A DNA stretch of 47,547 nt, taken from an uncultured Lachnospiraceae bacterium. GTDB lineage: Bacteria; Bacillota; Clostridia; Lachnospirales; Lachnospiraceae. Positions 16,524 to 25,762 of this stretch are shown in pieces (position 1 is the stretch's first letter; every line of letters begins with the position of its first letter). The DNA is taken from positions 1-47,547 of the forward strand of contig CAMNRH010000024.1 of the NCBI GenBank assembly GCA_946552115.1, in the 5' to 3' direction. Made by a program: the position numbers and the translations under genes. Below the pieces are notes generated by a model. The model saw only the letters and a program-made list of their open reading frames with translations, was not told where the DNA came from and did not search any database.

Positions 16524-18431
16524 TTAAAATTCAAATATAGCAACTCCGTACGGCGGCAGCTTATATGCAAAAGAAAATGGTCTTCCGTCGCATTCCTGCT
16601 TCTGCGCTCTGTATATAAGCGGTCTTTCTGCGCCTCTTCCTCCATACTGCACGTCATCGCTGTTAAGAATCAGTTTATACTGCTTCTTTCTGGGAACACC
16701 CACACGGTAATCCTCCCTCTCCATCGGCGTAAAGTTAATCACAAACAGCAGATTCTTCTTTTTGTCCTTCGAGTGCCGCATAAAACTGTAAATACTCCGG
16801 TAAGCATCATCCGCATTAATCCATTCAAAGCCTTCCCACGACTGATCCAGCTCATAAAATGCTTTTTTCTTCCTATATAAATGCAGAAGATCTCTCATCC
16901 AGTTCTGAATCGCCTGATGCTCCGGCTCCGCAAGCAAATACCAATCAAGCTCCCGTTCCTCGCTCCACTCGCGAAGCTGTGCAAACTCCTGCCCCATAAA
17001 GAGCAGCTTCTTTCCGGCATGTCCCATCATAAACGCATATCCGGCTTTCAGATTTGCGTATTTATCAAAGCCAAGTCCCGGCATCTTGTTCAGCATGGAG
17101 CATTTCAAATGAACAACCTCGTCATGCGACAATACAAGAATATATTTCTCACTGTATGCGTAGCTCATGGCAAAGGTCATAGCGTGATGATTATCTTTTC
17201 TGAAGTATGGATCGAGCTTCATATACTCCGTAAAATCATGCATCCATCCCATATTCCACTTCAGACTGAAGCCAAGGCCGTCGTCTTCCACATCTCCGGT
17301 AATCTTCGGCCATGCGGTAGATTCCTCCGCAATCATCATCGCTCCCGGATTTCTGCCGAGCAGCACCGAATTCAGATGCTTAAAGAAGTCAATCGCCTCC
17401 AGATTCTGATTTCCGCCGTATTTATTCGGAACCCACTGTCCGTCCTGCTTTCCGTAGTCAAGATAGAGCATCGACGCTACGGCGTCTACCCTGAGGCCGT
17501 CCACATGAAAATGCTCCACCCAGAACAGCGCGTTGGAAATCAGGAAATTACGCACTTCATTTTTGCTCAAATCAAATATCTTTGTTCCCCAGTCCGGATG
17601 CTCGCCCTTTCTCGGATCCGCATATTCATAAGCAGGCGTTCCGTCAAAATCAGCCAGTCCATGTGCGTCCCGCGGAAAATGAGCCGGAACCCAGTCAAGA
17701 ATCACGCCAATCTTATTCTGATGAAAATAATTAATCATCCACGCAAAATCCTCCGGCGTTCCATAACGGCTTGTCGGCGCAAAATATCCTGTCACCTGAT
17801 ACCCCCATGAACCGTCAAACGGATGCTCCGCAATGCCCATAAGCTCTACATGTGTATAGCCCATATTTTTTATATATTTGACAATCTCTTTCGCAAACTC
17901 CCTGTACGTATAAAAGCCTTCGTCCTCGCATCCGGGATGTCTCATCCATGAACCGATATGCACCTCATAAATAGATACCGGCTCTTCAGTGTAATTCCAT
18001 TTTTTCCTGTTTTCCAGCCAGGTCTTATCCGTCCACTTCAAATGACTGATGTCAACTACCTTTGAGGCTGTCCCCGGACGCGTCTCCGCATGATTCGCAT
18101 ACGGATCCGCCTTGAAAATAAAATTACCGCTCCATGTCTCTATACAATACTTGTACATCGAGTACTCCTGTATGCCGGGAATAAAGCAGGTATAGATACC
18201 GATTGTCTCTTCACGCTCCATCGGGTTTGCATGCATGTCCCATTCGTTAAATTCTCCTACTACCGACACACTTTTTGCATTCGGAGCCCACACAGCAAAA
18301 TAAACGCCTTCTGTCTTGCCGTCCGTAACCATATGAGACCCAAGCTTCTTATAAATCTCATAATGATTCCCCTGACCGAATAAATATCCGTCAAGCTCTC
18401 CGACTTCATATGACTTCTTCTTTTTTCCCAT
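16524..18431 (-). CDS. glgB: 1,4-alpha-glucan branching enzyme
   Basis: GH13 enzyme that introduces alpha-1,6 branches into glycogen. An N-terminal CBM48 (YFAVWAPNAKSVSVVGEFNEWD, residues about 45-70) is followed by the catalytic barrel. Its motifs are DWVPAHFP, GLRVDAVASMLY (nucleophile Asp), MIAEESTAWP (acid Glu) and LVLSHDEVVH. The 635-residue length fits GlgB. The ATG follows AAGGGG. No other glg genes are in the window, so glycogen synthesis genes must lie elsewhere. Confidence 0.96.
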   Translation of the reverse strand: MGKKKKSYEVGELDGYLFGQGNHYEIYKKLGSHMVTDGKTEGVYFAVWAPNAKSVSVVGEFNEWDMHANPMEREETIGIYTCFIPGIQEYSMYKYCIETWSGNFIFKADPYANHAETRPGTASKVVDISHLKWTDKTWLENRKKWNYTEEPVSIYEVHIGSWMRHPGCEDEGFYTYREFAKEIVKYIKNMGYTHVELMGIAEHPFDGSWGYQVTGYFAPTSRYGTPEDFAWMINYFHQNKIGVILDWVPAHFPRDAHGLADFDGTPAYEYADPRKGEHPDWGTKIFDLSKNEVRNFLISNALFWVEHFHVDGLRVDAVASMLYLDYGKQDGQWVPNKYGGNQNLEAIDFFKHLNSVLLGRNPGAMMIAEESTAWPKITGDVEDDGLGFSLKWNMGWMHDFTEYMKLDPYFRKDNHHAMTFAMSYAYSEKYILVLSHDEVVHLKCSMLNKMPGLGFDKYANLKAGYAFMMGHAGKKLLFMGQEFAQLREWSEERELDWYLLAEPEHQAIQNWMRDLLHLYRKKKAFYELDQSWEGFEWINADDAYRSIYSFMRHSKDKKKNLLFVINFTPMEREDYRVGVPRKKQYKLILNSDDVQYGGRGAERPLIYRAQKQECDGRPFSFAYKLPPYGVAIFEF

Positions 18432-18496
18432 TTCTTTTTTCCCCTTGTATCTCTCTAAAATATATATCTATTATACTTGAGAATCAGGCAAAAATA

Positions 18497-18528
18497 AAGG
18501 GTTTTAACAAATCTGAGCCAAAACCCTT
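18497..18528 (-). terminator. Terminator after the TPR/AAA gene
   Basis: AAGGGTTTT pairs with AAAACCCTT around a 14-nt loop and is followed on the minus strand by TATTTTT. It lies 15 nt after the stop of the 1056-residue gene and separates it from glgB. Confidence 0.7.
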
Positions 18529-18542
18529 CTTTTTCGAACACA

Positions 18543-21500
18543 TTAATGCTTAAAATCCTCTTCTTTGAGAATAATTCTGTCCGAAGCGTCCGTACTCCTG
18601 CCAAACATACGTCTCGCAAGATGCTTTACATTCGCTTTCTGAGAATGTTCAATCGCCTCATCCATAATCTCTTTTACCTCCGCAACAGTCACTGCATGAT
18701 CCTCTCTCTGCATAACGTCAATACGGCTGTAAAGAGCAAGAATCCCCATCTCATCCAGCTTATATCCATTTTCTTTCGCATAAGTCTGTCCGAAAGTTAC
18801 AAGCTCGTCATTAATAAATACCGGAAGCTCTAACCGGGATGTAAATTTCTTTTTAAAATCCGGATGCGCCGTTAAAATTCTCTCCAGAGGCTTTCTCTGA
18901 TCCTCAAGAACAAACAGCATTTCCCCCGTCTTTTTCTCCATCAGCATACTTAACTCCTTAATCGTTCTGGAGTTAAGCTTCCCGGCTTTTTCAATAATAA
19001 TCGCTCCGCCTCTGAGTTTCTGGATAATATTAGAAAGCTCTTTCTTATTCAGAGATTCACCTGTCACAATCGCAACCTTACCCTGCTTTAGATTTCTCTG
19101 CTTCTGAATTGCTTTCACAATATCAACCGCCAGCACGGTTTTTCCTGAGCCTTTCCGGCCTATAACCAGAAGATTTCCTGTCTTAGATGTTCCCTCACGC
19201 TGAACTCTTCTGTCATTATCAAGTACTTCTACAATCTGCTCGCTCATACCGCGGACAGGCACAAAGTAGGAAAATAATTTTTTTTGTTCCTCTGTAAGCC
19301 CGGCCTTCAAACCGATTTCACTGGTCGCGCTCAAATCATACCGCCCCGTTACAACAAACCCGGTGTCAAACGGGACACCGCTTCCTTTCGACTTATTAAT
19401 CCTCTTTTGAATCTCTTCTTCGGAAGGCTCTTCAATCTCAAGCGGCTCATCTGCTTTCGATTTCTTTATCTCCGGCAGCTCATCATCGAAGAAATCCTCT
19501 CCGTCAAATTCATCCTCCTCAAACTCATCCTCCTCAGATTCATCGTCCCCGTCAAATTCATCTTCCTCGAACTCATCCTCCTCAAACTCGTCCTCGTCAA
19601 ATTCATCTTCGTCCTCAAACTCAAATTCGTCCTCGTCCTCGAATTCATCCTCGTCCTCAAACTCGTCTTCATCCCCGAACTCGTCTTCGTCCTCAAATTC
19701 GTCTTCGTCCCCGAACTCATCTTCGTCCTCAAATTCGTCTTCGTCCCCGAACTCGTCCTCGTCCTCAAATTCGTCTTCGTCCCCGAACTCGTCCTCATCC
19801 TCAAATTCGTCTTCGTCCCCGAACTCGTCCTCGTTCTCAAATTCATCTTCGTCCCCGAACTCGTCTTCGTCCTCAAACTCGGTTTCGTCTTCCGGTTTCG
19901 CTTCTCCGTCAAACACAGCTTTATCCTCAAAACTGTCCTCCGGCTCATCGCCGCCGCCGGAGAAATCCAATTCCATCTGATAACTCTCGCTCTCAGCCGC
20001 TGCATTTGTAAGCTCCAGTCCTTCTTCCGCGTCAAAGTCTTCCTCTGTCTCGGTTACACGACCTTCCAATTCCTCAACCAATTGTCTGATATCGTCCGAT
20101 AACACCGGTTTCTTCTTTATATTCTGAGCCGCGCGTGAAGCTTTTTTCTTCACCGCTTTTTTCTCTGCCGCCTCTTTCCCGGCTTTCCTCTCGGCTTCCA
20201 GCCTTGCAGTCTCCTCCGCAGCTTTTTTCTCAGCCTCCAGCCTTGCAGCCTCCTCCGCAGCTTTCTTCTCAGCCTCCAGCCTTGCAGCCTCTTCCGCAGC
20301 TTTTTTCTCAGCCTCCAGCCTTGCAGCCTCTTCCGCAGCCCTTCTTTCTGCTTCCGCCTTGCGTCTTGCTACCTCTTCCGCCTCTTTCCTTTCCGCCTCA
20401 AGCTGCTCCGCCTTTCTGCGCTCCTCAATAGCCTCCCGCTCTTTTTTAAGCCGTTCCTCGTCTCTCGTTCTCTGCTCCTCAATCGCTTCGGCGTTTACTT
20501 TCTGTTTTTCTTCCCATTCCTGAAGAATATCTTCAATTTTCATCTGGCCGGAGATACGAATTTCTTCCTCCCGCTGCGCCATTCTTTTCTTTTCTTCCTG
20601 ATTGATACCGTTGGCCATTGCTACTCCGTTAGCCAACGCTTCCTCTAAGGTTGCGCCCTTTACAACCGTTGTAATAGAACTCTTCTTTTCCGGAGCCTTA
20701 AGCCCCTCCGACAGCTCCTCTTCCAAAGATGCCTCCTCAGGAGAAACCTCCTCGAAGTCCTCTTCTTCTAATGAGGCTTCTTCAAATTCCTCTTCGTTAA
20801 GCAAAGCCTCATCTGCTCCGCTTTCTTCCGGCTCCTCATCCTGTACGGCCATACTTTCATTTTCCATCGCCGCCAGTGCCGCCGTCAATTCTCCGGTCGG
20901 CAGTCTTCTCGTCGCATCATTCTCCACATCTGCCTGCTCATCCGGCAGGGCGGCCATCGCCTCATCCATCGACAATACCGAATCGGGAAGCTCCGTAAAT
21001 TCCATTGTCGCATCCGGAAGCTTTTTCTTCGGCTCTGCTTTTGGTACCGGAACCGGACGGGACATCGTCTCCTGCTGACGTTTCTTTCCGCCCCGCTTCG
21101 TTCCTTTATATTCATCGTATTTTTCCTGTTGAAGCGGCGTAAGAGGCCTGTATTTCATCTTAAGCTCCATCGCCTGATATACGTATTTTCCCTCGCTGAA
21201 CCACAAAATCAAATCGTCGCATTCCTCAAGGCATTCTGCTGTCATGCCAGCCTCATGATATAGTTTGGCAAGCTCATACGCCCAGCGTTCAACATACTCC
21301 GCTTTCTTAAAATCAGAAAGAGCCGCTATCTGTTCAGATAACGGGGAACCCTGTGCATTTAATATTTTGTATTTTAATATGTATTGATTCGGATCTTTCG
21401 GAGCCAGCTTTACGAACTCTTCATAACAATCCGACGCTTCATCTATCTCATTTACCTTAAGTGCCAATATTCCGAGACGATACACTATCTTCCTGCTGTT

Positions 21501-21713
21501 TGGAGACCGGTCAAACGCTAAAAGCAATATATCCCGGCTCTTCTGGAACTCCCCGTTCTGCTCATAAATCTCACTGACCGTACTCAGCATGGAGGCATTC
21601 TTTACTCTGCGCCAGTCTATCGTATCCGCAATTTCCATCGCTTTTTTCGGCTGACGCTTCTCCATGTACTCCGCCATCTGCTCTGTTTTTACCCGATATT
21701 CATACTTATCCAA
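18543..21713 (-). CDS. TPR, coiled-coil, acidic-repeat and AAA ATPase-like fusion protein
   Basis: 1056-residue protein starting at TTG 21713 with GAGGTGAG 5 nt upstream. Domains in order: TPR-like helices (about 1-200); a linker with acidic patches; an Ala/Glu/Lys/Arg coiled coil (about 390-520) with four 13-residue repeats; a very acidic tract (about 600-720) dominated by a 12-residue Glu/Asp/Phe/Gly unit; and a C-terminal AAA module (about 790-1056). The module has Walker A GRKGSGKT at 852-859, as in CbxX/SpoVK-type ATPases. The Walker B region reads GGAIIIEKAG, where the family has a DE pair, so hydrolysis may be impaired. No signal or membrane segment. Function unknown; a scaffold role is inference. 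Confidence 0.8.
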   Translation of the reverse strand: MDKYEYRVKTEQMAEYMEKRQPKKAMEIADTIDWRRVKNASMLSTVSEIYEQNGEFQKSRDILLLAFDRSPNSRKIVYRLGILALKVNEIDEASDCYEEFVKLAPKDPNQYILKYKILNAQGSPLSEQIAALSDFKKAEYVERWAYELAKLYHEAGMTAECLEECDDLILWFSEGKYVYQAMELKMKYRPLTPLQQEKYDEYKGTKRGGKKRQQETMSRPVPVPKAEPKKKLPDATMEFTELPDSVLSMDEAMAALPDEQADVENDATRRLPTGELTAALAAMENESMAVQDEEPEESGADEALLNEEEFEEASLEEEDFEEVSPEEASLEEELSEGLKAPEKKSSITTVVKGATLEEALANGVAMANGINQEEKKRMAQREEEIRISGQMKIEDILQEWEEKQKVNAEAIEEQRTRDEERLKKEREAIEERRKAEQLEAERKEAEEVARRKAEAERRAAEEAARLEAEKKAAEEAARLEAEKKAAEEAARLEAEKKAAEETARLEAERKAGKEAAEKKAVKKKASRAAQNIKKKPVLSDDIRQLVEELEGRVTETEEDFDAEEGLELTNAAAESESYQMELDFSGGGDEPEDSFEDKAVFDGEAKPEDETEFEDEDEFGDEDEFENEDEFGDEDEFEDEDEFGDEDEFEDEDEFGDEDEFEDEDEFGDEDEFEDEDEFGDEDEFEDEDEFEDEDEFEFEDEDEFDEDEFEEDEFEEDEFDGDDESEEDEFEEDEFDGEDFFDDELPEIKKSKADEPLEIEEPSEEEIQKRINKSKGSGVPFDTGFVVTGRYDLSATSEIGLKAGLTEEQKKLFSYFVPVRGMSEQIVEVLDNDRRVQREGTSKTGNLLVIGRKGSGKTVLAVDIVKAIQKQRNLKQGKVAIVTGESLNKKELSNIIQKLRGGAIIIEKAGKLNSRTIKELSMLMEKKTGEMLFVLEDQRKPLERILTAHPDFKKKFTSRLELPVFINDELVTFGQTYAKENGYKLDEMGILALYSRIDVMQREDHAVTVAEVKEIMDEAIEHSQKANVKHLARRMFGRSTDASDRIILKEEDFKH
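19673..19888 (-). repeat. Six 36-bp tandem repeats encoding an acidic tract
   Basis: CCCCGAAC marks each unit at 19673, 19709, 19745, 19781, 19817 and 19853, an exact 36-bp period. Each unit encodes FGDEDEFEDEDE with a few synonymous changes. It lies within the TPR/AAA gene and is in frame, so copy-number change would alter length without breaking the protein. Confidence 0.95.
20190..20345 (-). repeat. Four 39-bp tandem repeats encoding coiled coil
   Basis: The sequence CCAGCCTTGCAG recurs at a 39-bp period (first copies near 20198, 20237, 20276 and 20315). Each unit encodes AAEEAARLEAEKK. It is in frame within the TPR/AAA gene. Confidence 0.9.
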
Positions 21714-21862
21714 TTTTTCTCACCTCAAAAATATATTTAAACTTTCCCCTACAGATTTATATATAATTTTATCATACCGTACACATCTTGTCAAAAATAA
21801 GCGTTAAAAATGTTAAATAATTATTACAAAAACATTAATCTTCTTTTTCCCCATAAAAAAAA

Positions 21863-21894
21863 CCGGGGATTTTGAATTTCCCCGGCCTTTTTTA
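21863..21894 (-). terminator. Terminator of the LacI-led operon
   Basis: CCGGGGA pairs with TCCCCGG, flanked by A and T runs on both sides, overlapping the stop of the substrate-binding protein gene. It is the 3' end of the seven-gene unit. Confidence 0.85.
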
Positions 21895-23064
21895 TGGTAA
21901 AACAGTATTCTGAATTTGCTCTACCAGCTCTTTATTTTCCAAAAGTTTATTAAATAATTCCTCTCCCGCCGTATAATACTGCTTTCCATCAGTTCCCTCC
22001 GGAAGATCCCCCGATTCAACCAATGTCTGTACCGTATAATTAACTGTCTTCTCCCAATATCTGTCGCTCTCAGGATTATAAAAGCCATCTCTTGCCTCAT
22101 CAACAGATACCAAATCATCAAATTCCGTCATAAAGGTTTTCCATTCCTCAGTCGGTGTCTCTGTTCCAGATGTTTCTGTAAATAAGCGGGCAGCAATTTC
22201 CGAAAATTTATCCTGATCCGAATCAAATGCATTAACCGCTCCGAAAATCAACGCCTGAAGTTTCAGGGCCGTTTCCTCGTCATTTTTCAGGAAATCAGCG
22301 GTCGTCATCCATGTGTCAAACCATAACCCCGCCTCACCAAGTATTTCGGAACCGCCGATATTGATAAAATCCCCCTGATTCATAAGAGATCTCTGCTGCG
22401 GAAGACTTCCTATATAAAAATCTCCCGTTCCGGCTAAGAGAGCGTTAGCCGCCTTTGCATCATCCCCAAAATTCATAAATGTAACATCCTTTTCCGCCAG
22501 GCCAACCTGAGCAAGCGCATCTAATATCAGCGCCTTTCTCTGAGGAATGATACAAAATGTCTTTCCCTTAAGCTCATTCAGACGCTGCTCTTTCGCCGCC
22601 TCAATATCTCCGTTTTTTTCTTCAACCAGTTCGTCCCATGAGCTTAAATCGCCCTTTCTGCCTACAAAGAAGAAGCCTTTAAAATCTCCCAGAGGAGTAA
22701 AGTTGACAAGATTCGGACTGCCGCTGACACATGCGAGATGCTCTGATATGCAAGAGCCTCCGATAACCACGTCTCCCCTTACAAGAGACTGCGCTCCCGC
22801 CGACGTTGACGAAACCACCTGCAAATCCAGATCCAGGCCGTATTCTTTATCAAGCCCCGCCTCATGTGCCACCGATAAAACTGCATACATCGGATAAGGT
22901 GTAACCCCAATACCGACTTTCGTAATTTCCTCCTCCTCTTTTGCTTCGGTTTCTTCCTTTTCCTTATCCGCCGCATTCCCGTCAGCGTCTCCGGCATTTC
23001 CGCATCCTGCCAGCGCTGCCGCCATACATAAAACCAATAAAATAGAAAGCACTTTTTTCTTCAT
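21892..23064 (-). CDS. ABC transporter substrate-binding lipoprotein (NMT1/SsuA type)
   Basis: 390-residue lipoprotein: signal MKKKVLSILLVLCMAAALAGC with lipobox LAGC, then an acidic linker and the NMT1/TauA-like fold (KVGIGVTPYPMYAVLSVAHEAGLDKEYGLDLDL...). Members of this family bring nitrate, sulfonates, thiamine precursors or small aromatics to a Tau/Ssu-type permease. The ligand cannot be read from sequence. It is the last gene of the operon and pairs with the ATPase and permease encoded upstream. The ATG follows GGAGGAAGATT. Confidence 0.88.
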   Translation of the reverse strand: MKKKVLSILLVLCMAAALAGCGNAGDADGNAADKEKEETEAKEEEEITKVGIGVTPYPMYAVLSVAHEAGLDKEYGLDLDLQVVSSTSAGAQSLVRGDVVIGGSCISEHLACVSGSPNLVNFTPLGDFKGFFFVGRKGDLSSWDELVEEKNGDIEAAKEQRLNELKGKTFCIIPQRKALILDALAQVGLAEKDVTFMNFGDDAKAANALLAGTGDFYIGSLPQQRSLMNQGDFINIGGSEILGEAGLWFDTWMTTADFLKNDEETALKLQALIFGAVNAFDSDQDKFSEIAARLFTETSGTETPTEEWKTFMTEFDDLVSVDEARDGFYNPESDRYWEKTVNYTVQTLVESGDLPEGTDGKQYYTAGEELFNKLLENKELVEQIQNTVLP

Positions 23065-23096
23065 AATCTTCCTCCATATTTTCTTTTAATTTTTGT

Positions 23097-23987
23097 CTAA
23101 AGGTACAATCTCGCTGCATTTTTTCCTAAGATTCCTTCTATCTCCTCTTTTTCAAAAACCGGCCATCCGCATTTTTCACAAATTTGATTCAGCTCCTCTT
23201 TCAGATAATGAATCCACGCTTTTAAATCATTTGCCGGATTCTCACTGAATAAATCATAACCTGCGGCCACGTAATCCGAGGCAAACATAACTCTGTCCAA
23301 AACGCCATACTCACGGGCAGTCACCAGGTTCTTTGCAAGCCATACCGGACGCACAAAGTTCATTGCCAAATCACAATACAGCTTTTTATGATTTGTCATC
23401 AGTACAAATAAATGCTCGCTGAACGGATACCCGCTATGCTCAACAATAAGTGTCAGATTCGGGAAATCAACCATCACATCATTCAGATATTCCATCTGCA
23501 CATACTTTGTCGGAGATAAAATCGCCGGCCCCATCTGCGCCGAATGGTGATACTGCACCACAACATGATGCTCCTGTGCAAATTCGTAATATGGATATAC
23601 GATTGCAGAATTTGACAAATACTGGCCAAAGGGAGGCGTAAACAGAACGCCTCGAAAGCCATTCTCAAGAATACGCCGCTTAAAATACGCAAACTTCTCC
23701 GGGTAAAATCTTCCGGCAGCGTCATTTGGCTCAATACTGACAAACGGAATAAAGAAATCCGGATATTTTTCGTAGCATTCCAGTACATATTCCTCTCCGA
23801 AATTATTCCCCCAGATTCGGCTCATATCCTGCCCCATGCATACTGCCTTATCAATTCCGGCTTCTTTCCACCATCCCACAAGTCTGTCTATATCTGTATC
23901 TTCCGGGATGCCAAGCTTCATATCTGTATTTTTCCTGACATCAAAATTCTTTTTCCGCGTCAGATGCATATGGGAATCAATAATCAT
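23097..23987 (-). CDS. Amidohydrolase_2 family metal-dependent hydrolase, paralogue 1
   Basis: The start at 23987 (MIIDSHMHLTRKKNFD...) follows AGGAAAGG; the longer reading from 24008 lies across that site. The product has the ACMSD-like TIM-barrel metal ligands: HMH (N-terminal HxH), VVQYHHS, IVEHSGYP and the late Asp in MFASDY. About 296 residues. The family includes decarboxylases, hydratases and lactone or amide hydrolases, so the reaction is open. It is closely similar along its whole length to the neighbouring gene (both share NNFGEEYVLECY, KYPDFFIPF and DAAGRF), pointing to a tandem duplication. It is cotranscribed with the ABC transporter. Confidence 0.85.
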   Translation of the reverse strand: MIIDSHMHLTRKKNFDVRKNTDMKLGIPEDTDIDRLVGWWKEAGIDKAVCMGQDMSRIWGNNFGEEYVLECYEKYPDFFIPFVSIEPNDAAGRFYPEKFAYFKRRILENGFRGVLFTPPFGQYLSNSAIVYPYYEFAQEHHVVVQYHHSAQMGPAILSPTKYVQMEYLNDVMVDFPNLTLIVEHSGYPFSEHLFVLMTNHKKLYCDLAMNFVRPVWLAKNLVTAREYGVLDRVMFASDYVAAGYDLFSENPANDLKAWIHYLKEELNQICEKCGWPVFEKEEIEGILGKNAARLYL

Positions 23988-24034
23988 AACGTCACCTTTC
24001 CTCTCCAAATCTATCGTTTATAAGCAGACAGATT

Positions 24035-24931
24035 TTACCCGATACCATATAATCTGGCAGCATTGTCATGAAGAATCCCGCGAAGCTCAGCTTCTGTAAA
24101 TGTCGGCCATCCGCATCTGTCACAAATCTGATTCATCTCCACTTCAACATAATGAATCCATCTCTTTAAATCCTCTGCCGGATTGGCGGAAAAATAATCA
24201 TACTCACATCCGACAAAATCAGATGCAAACATTACTCTGTCAAGTACTCCGTACTCCTTTGCAATCACCATATTCCACGCAAGCCATGTAGGCCTTCCGA
24301 AAGTCATAGCCAAATCGCAGTACATTTTTTTATGATTTGTCATCAGCACAAAAAGATATTCACTCCACGGATAACCAATATGCTCTACCACAATCTTCAT
24401 CTCCGGAAAATCTACAATCACATCATTCAGATTCTGCATCTGGGCGTACTTTGTCGGCGCCAGTACCGCTGGGCCTGTCTGAGCCGAATGATGATATTGC
24501 ACCACAATGTCCTCTTTTTCACAAAATTCATAGAACGGGTACATACTCGCATCATTGGAACGGTATTGTCCGTACGGCGGTGTAAATAAAACCCCCTTAA
24601 ACCCATACTCTTTCACTCTGCCTTTTAAATGCTCAAGCTTTTCACGGCTGAACCTTCCCGCAGCATCAATCGGCTCCACGCTCGCAAACGGAATAAAGAA
24701 ATCCGGATATTTCTGATAACACTCAAGAACATATTCTTCCCCAAAATTATTTTTCCAGATTCTCTCCATATCCTGCCCCATGCATACTGCTTTCTCAATT
24801 CCGGCTTCCCTCCACCAGCCCACAAGCTGGTCAATATCCGTATCCTCCGGAATTCCGAGCCCCATTTTCGTGTTCGTTTCCACATCAAAATTAACCTTCC
24901 TTGTCAAATGCATGTGTGAATCAATTACCAT
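24035..24931 (-). CDS. Amidohydrolase_2 family metal-dependent hydrolase, paralogue 2
   Basis: 298-residue TIM-barrel hydrolase: HMHL near residue 6, VVQYHHSAQTGPAVL, IVVEHIGYPWSEYL and MFASDFVG supply the expected His/Asp metal ligands. ATG after GAGGAGGTAATGAG. It precedes paralogue 1 in the operon by 47 nt. Differences between the two cluster in barrel loops (for example YRSNDASMYPFYEFCEKED against the other copy's YLSNSAIVYPYYEFAQEHH). They may act on different substrates or form a heteromer. Both views are inference. Confidence 0.85.
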   Translation of the reverse strand: MVIDSHMHLTRKVNFDVETNTKMGLGIPEDTDIDQLVGWWREAGIEKAVCMGQDMERIWKNNFGEEYVLECYQKYPDFFIPFASVEPIDAAGRFSREKLEHLKGRVKEYGFKGVLFTPPYGQYRSNDASMYPFYEFCEKEDIVVQYHHSAQTGPAVLAPTKYAQMQNLNDVIVDFPEMKIVVEHIGYPWSEYLFVLMTNHKKMYCDLAMTFGRPTWLAWNMVIAKEYGVLDRVMFASDFVGCEYDYFSANPAEDLKRWIHYVEVEMNQICDRCGWPTFTEAELRGILHDNAARLYGIG

Positions 24932-24995
24932 CTCATTACCTCCTCTTCGTTTTATTTTTTGTTGTTTATTTTTATTTCATTCTGCTCCTTTCAAA

Positions 24996-25760
24996 TCAGA
25001 ATGACATTTTTTCACGTTCTGTCCATCTTGTCAGCCGCCGTTCTATCATCCGGATAATCTGATCCAAAATAATTGCCAGGAAGCTGTAAATCAATACCAC
25101 CGCTATAATAGCCGGCGTGTCCAGATACATCTGACGGACAATCATCGTATATCCGAGACCAGACTGCACTCCCATGAACTCTGCCGCCACATCAAGCCCC
25201 CATGAGGTTCCCGCGGCCACTCTGATAGCGCCAATCAGATGAGGGACAATATACGGGCAAATAACAGTTCTAAACATAACGCTCTTTTTTGCTCCCAGAT
25301 TATAGGATGCATTGATATATACCGACGGAATATTTCGAACCGCTTCATAAGTTTGCACGCCTAAAACTGTTGACACTCCCAACGCAACCAGCAAAATCTG
25401 CGGCCACAATCCCAGTCCAAACCAAATCATAAACAGCGGAATCATTGCAAAAATCGGTATTGGCCTTGTAAATTCCATAAAAGGGCCGACAATATTCATA
25501 AACGTCCTGCTGTATGCCATCAAAAGTCCCATTCCCACTCCTATTAAGGCTCCTATTACAAACCCGCTCAGAGTAATCCGAAGGCTTGAAAGAATCGAAG
25601 ACGGCAGCGACGCCCTCATTGCAACAAAGGAGTCTATAATATCTTTCGGTCCGGGCAGATAAATCGGCCTGATATGAAAAATCCCTATCGCTCCGGTCCA
25701 TACAATAAAAAAGACTGCAATCATCAACACTTTTCTTGATATATTCTTTGCCGTGCTCAT
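24996..25760 (-). CDS. ABC transporter permease (Tau/Ssu/NMT1 type)
   Basis: About 254 residues with six predicted membrane helices and the BPD_transp_1 EAA loop (EAVRNIPSVYINASYNLGAKKSVMFRTVICPYI). ATG 25760 has GGAGGAG 5 nt upstream; the GTG at 25766 overlapping the ATPase stop is possible but leaves no spacing. It would form a homodimeric channel with the ATPase gene just upstream and receive ligand from the lipoprotein encoded at the operon end. Confidence 0.9.
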   Translation of the reverse strand: MSTAKNISRKVLMIAVFFIVWTGAIGIFHIRPIYLPGPKDIIDSFVAMRASLPSSILSSLRITLSGFVIGALIGVGMGLLMAYSRTFMNIVGPFMEFTRPIPIFAMIPLFMIWFGLGLWPQILLVALGVSTVLGVQTYEAVRNIPSVYINASYNLGAKKSVMFRTVICPYIVPHLIGAIRVAAGTSWGLDVAAEFMGVQSGLGYTMIVRQMYLDTPAIIAVVLIYSFLAIILDQIIRMIERRLTRWTEREKMSF

Positions 25761-25762
25761 CT

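Noticed and set aside
19284-20102. Long plus-strand open frame rich in Val/Phe/Leu that looks like a membrane protein
   Set aside because: It is the antisense of the acidic tandem repeats; the low complexity removes stop codons. No ribosome site and no family pattern.
19673-20345. Regular 36-bp and 39-bp repeats that could suggest a CRISPR array
   Set aside because: The units are contiguous without spacers, in frame, and encode protein repeats.
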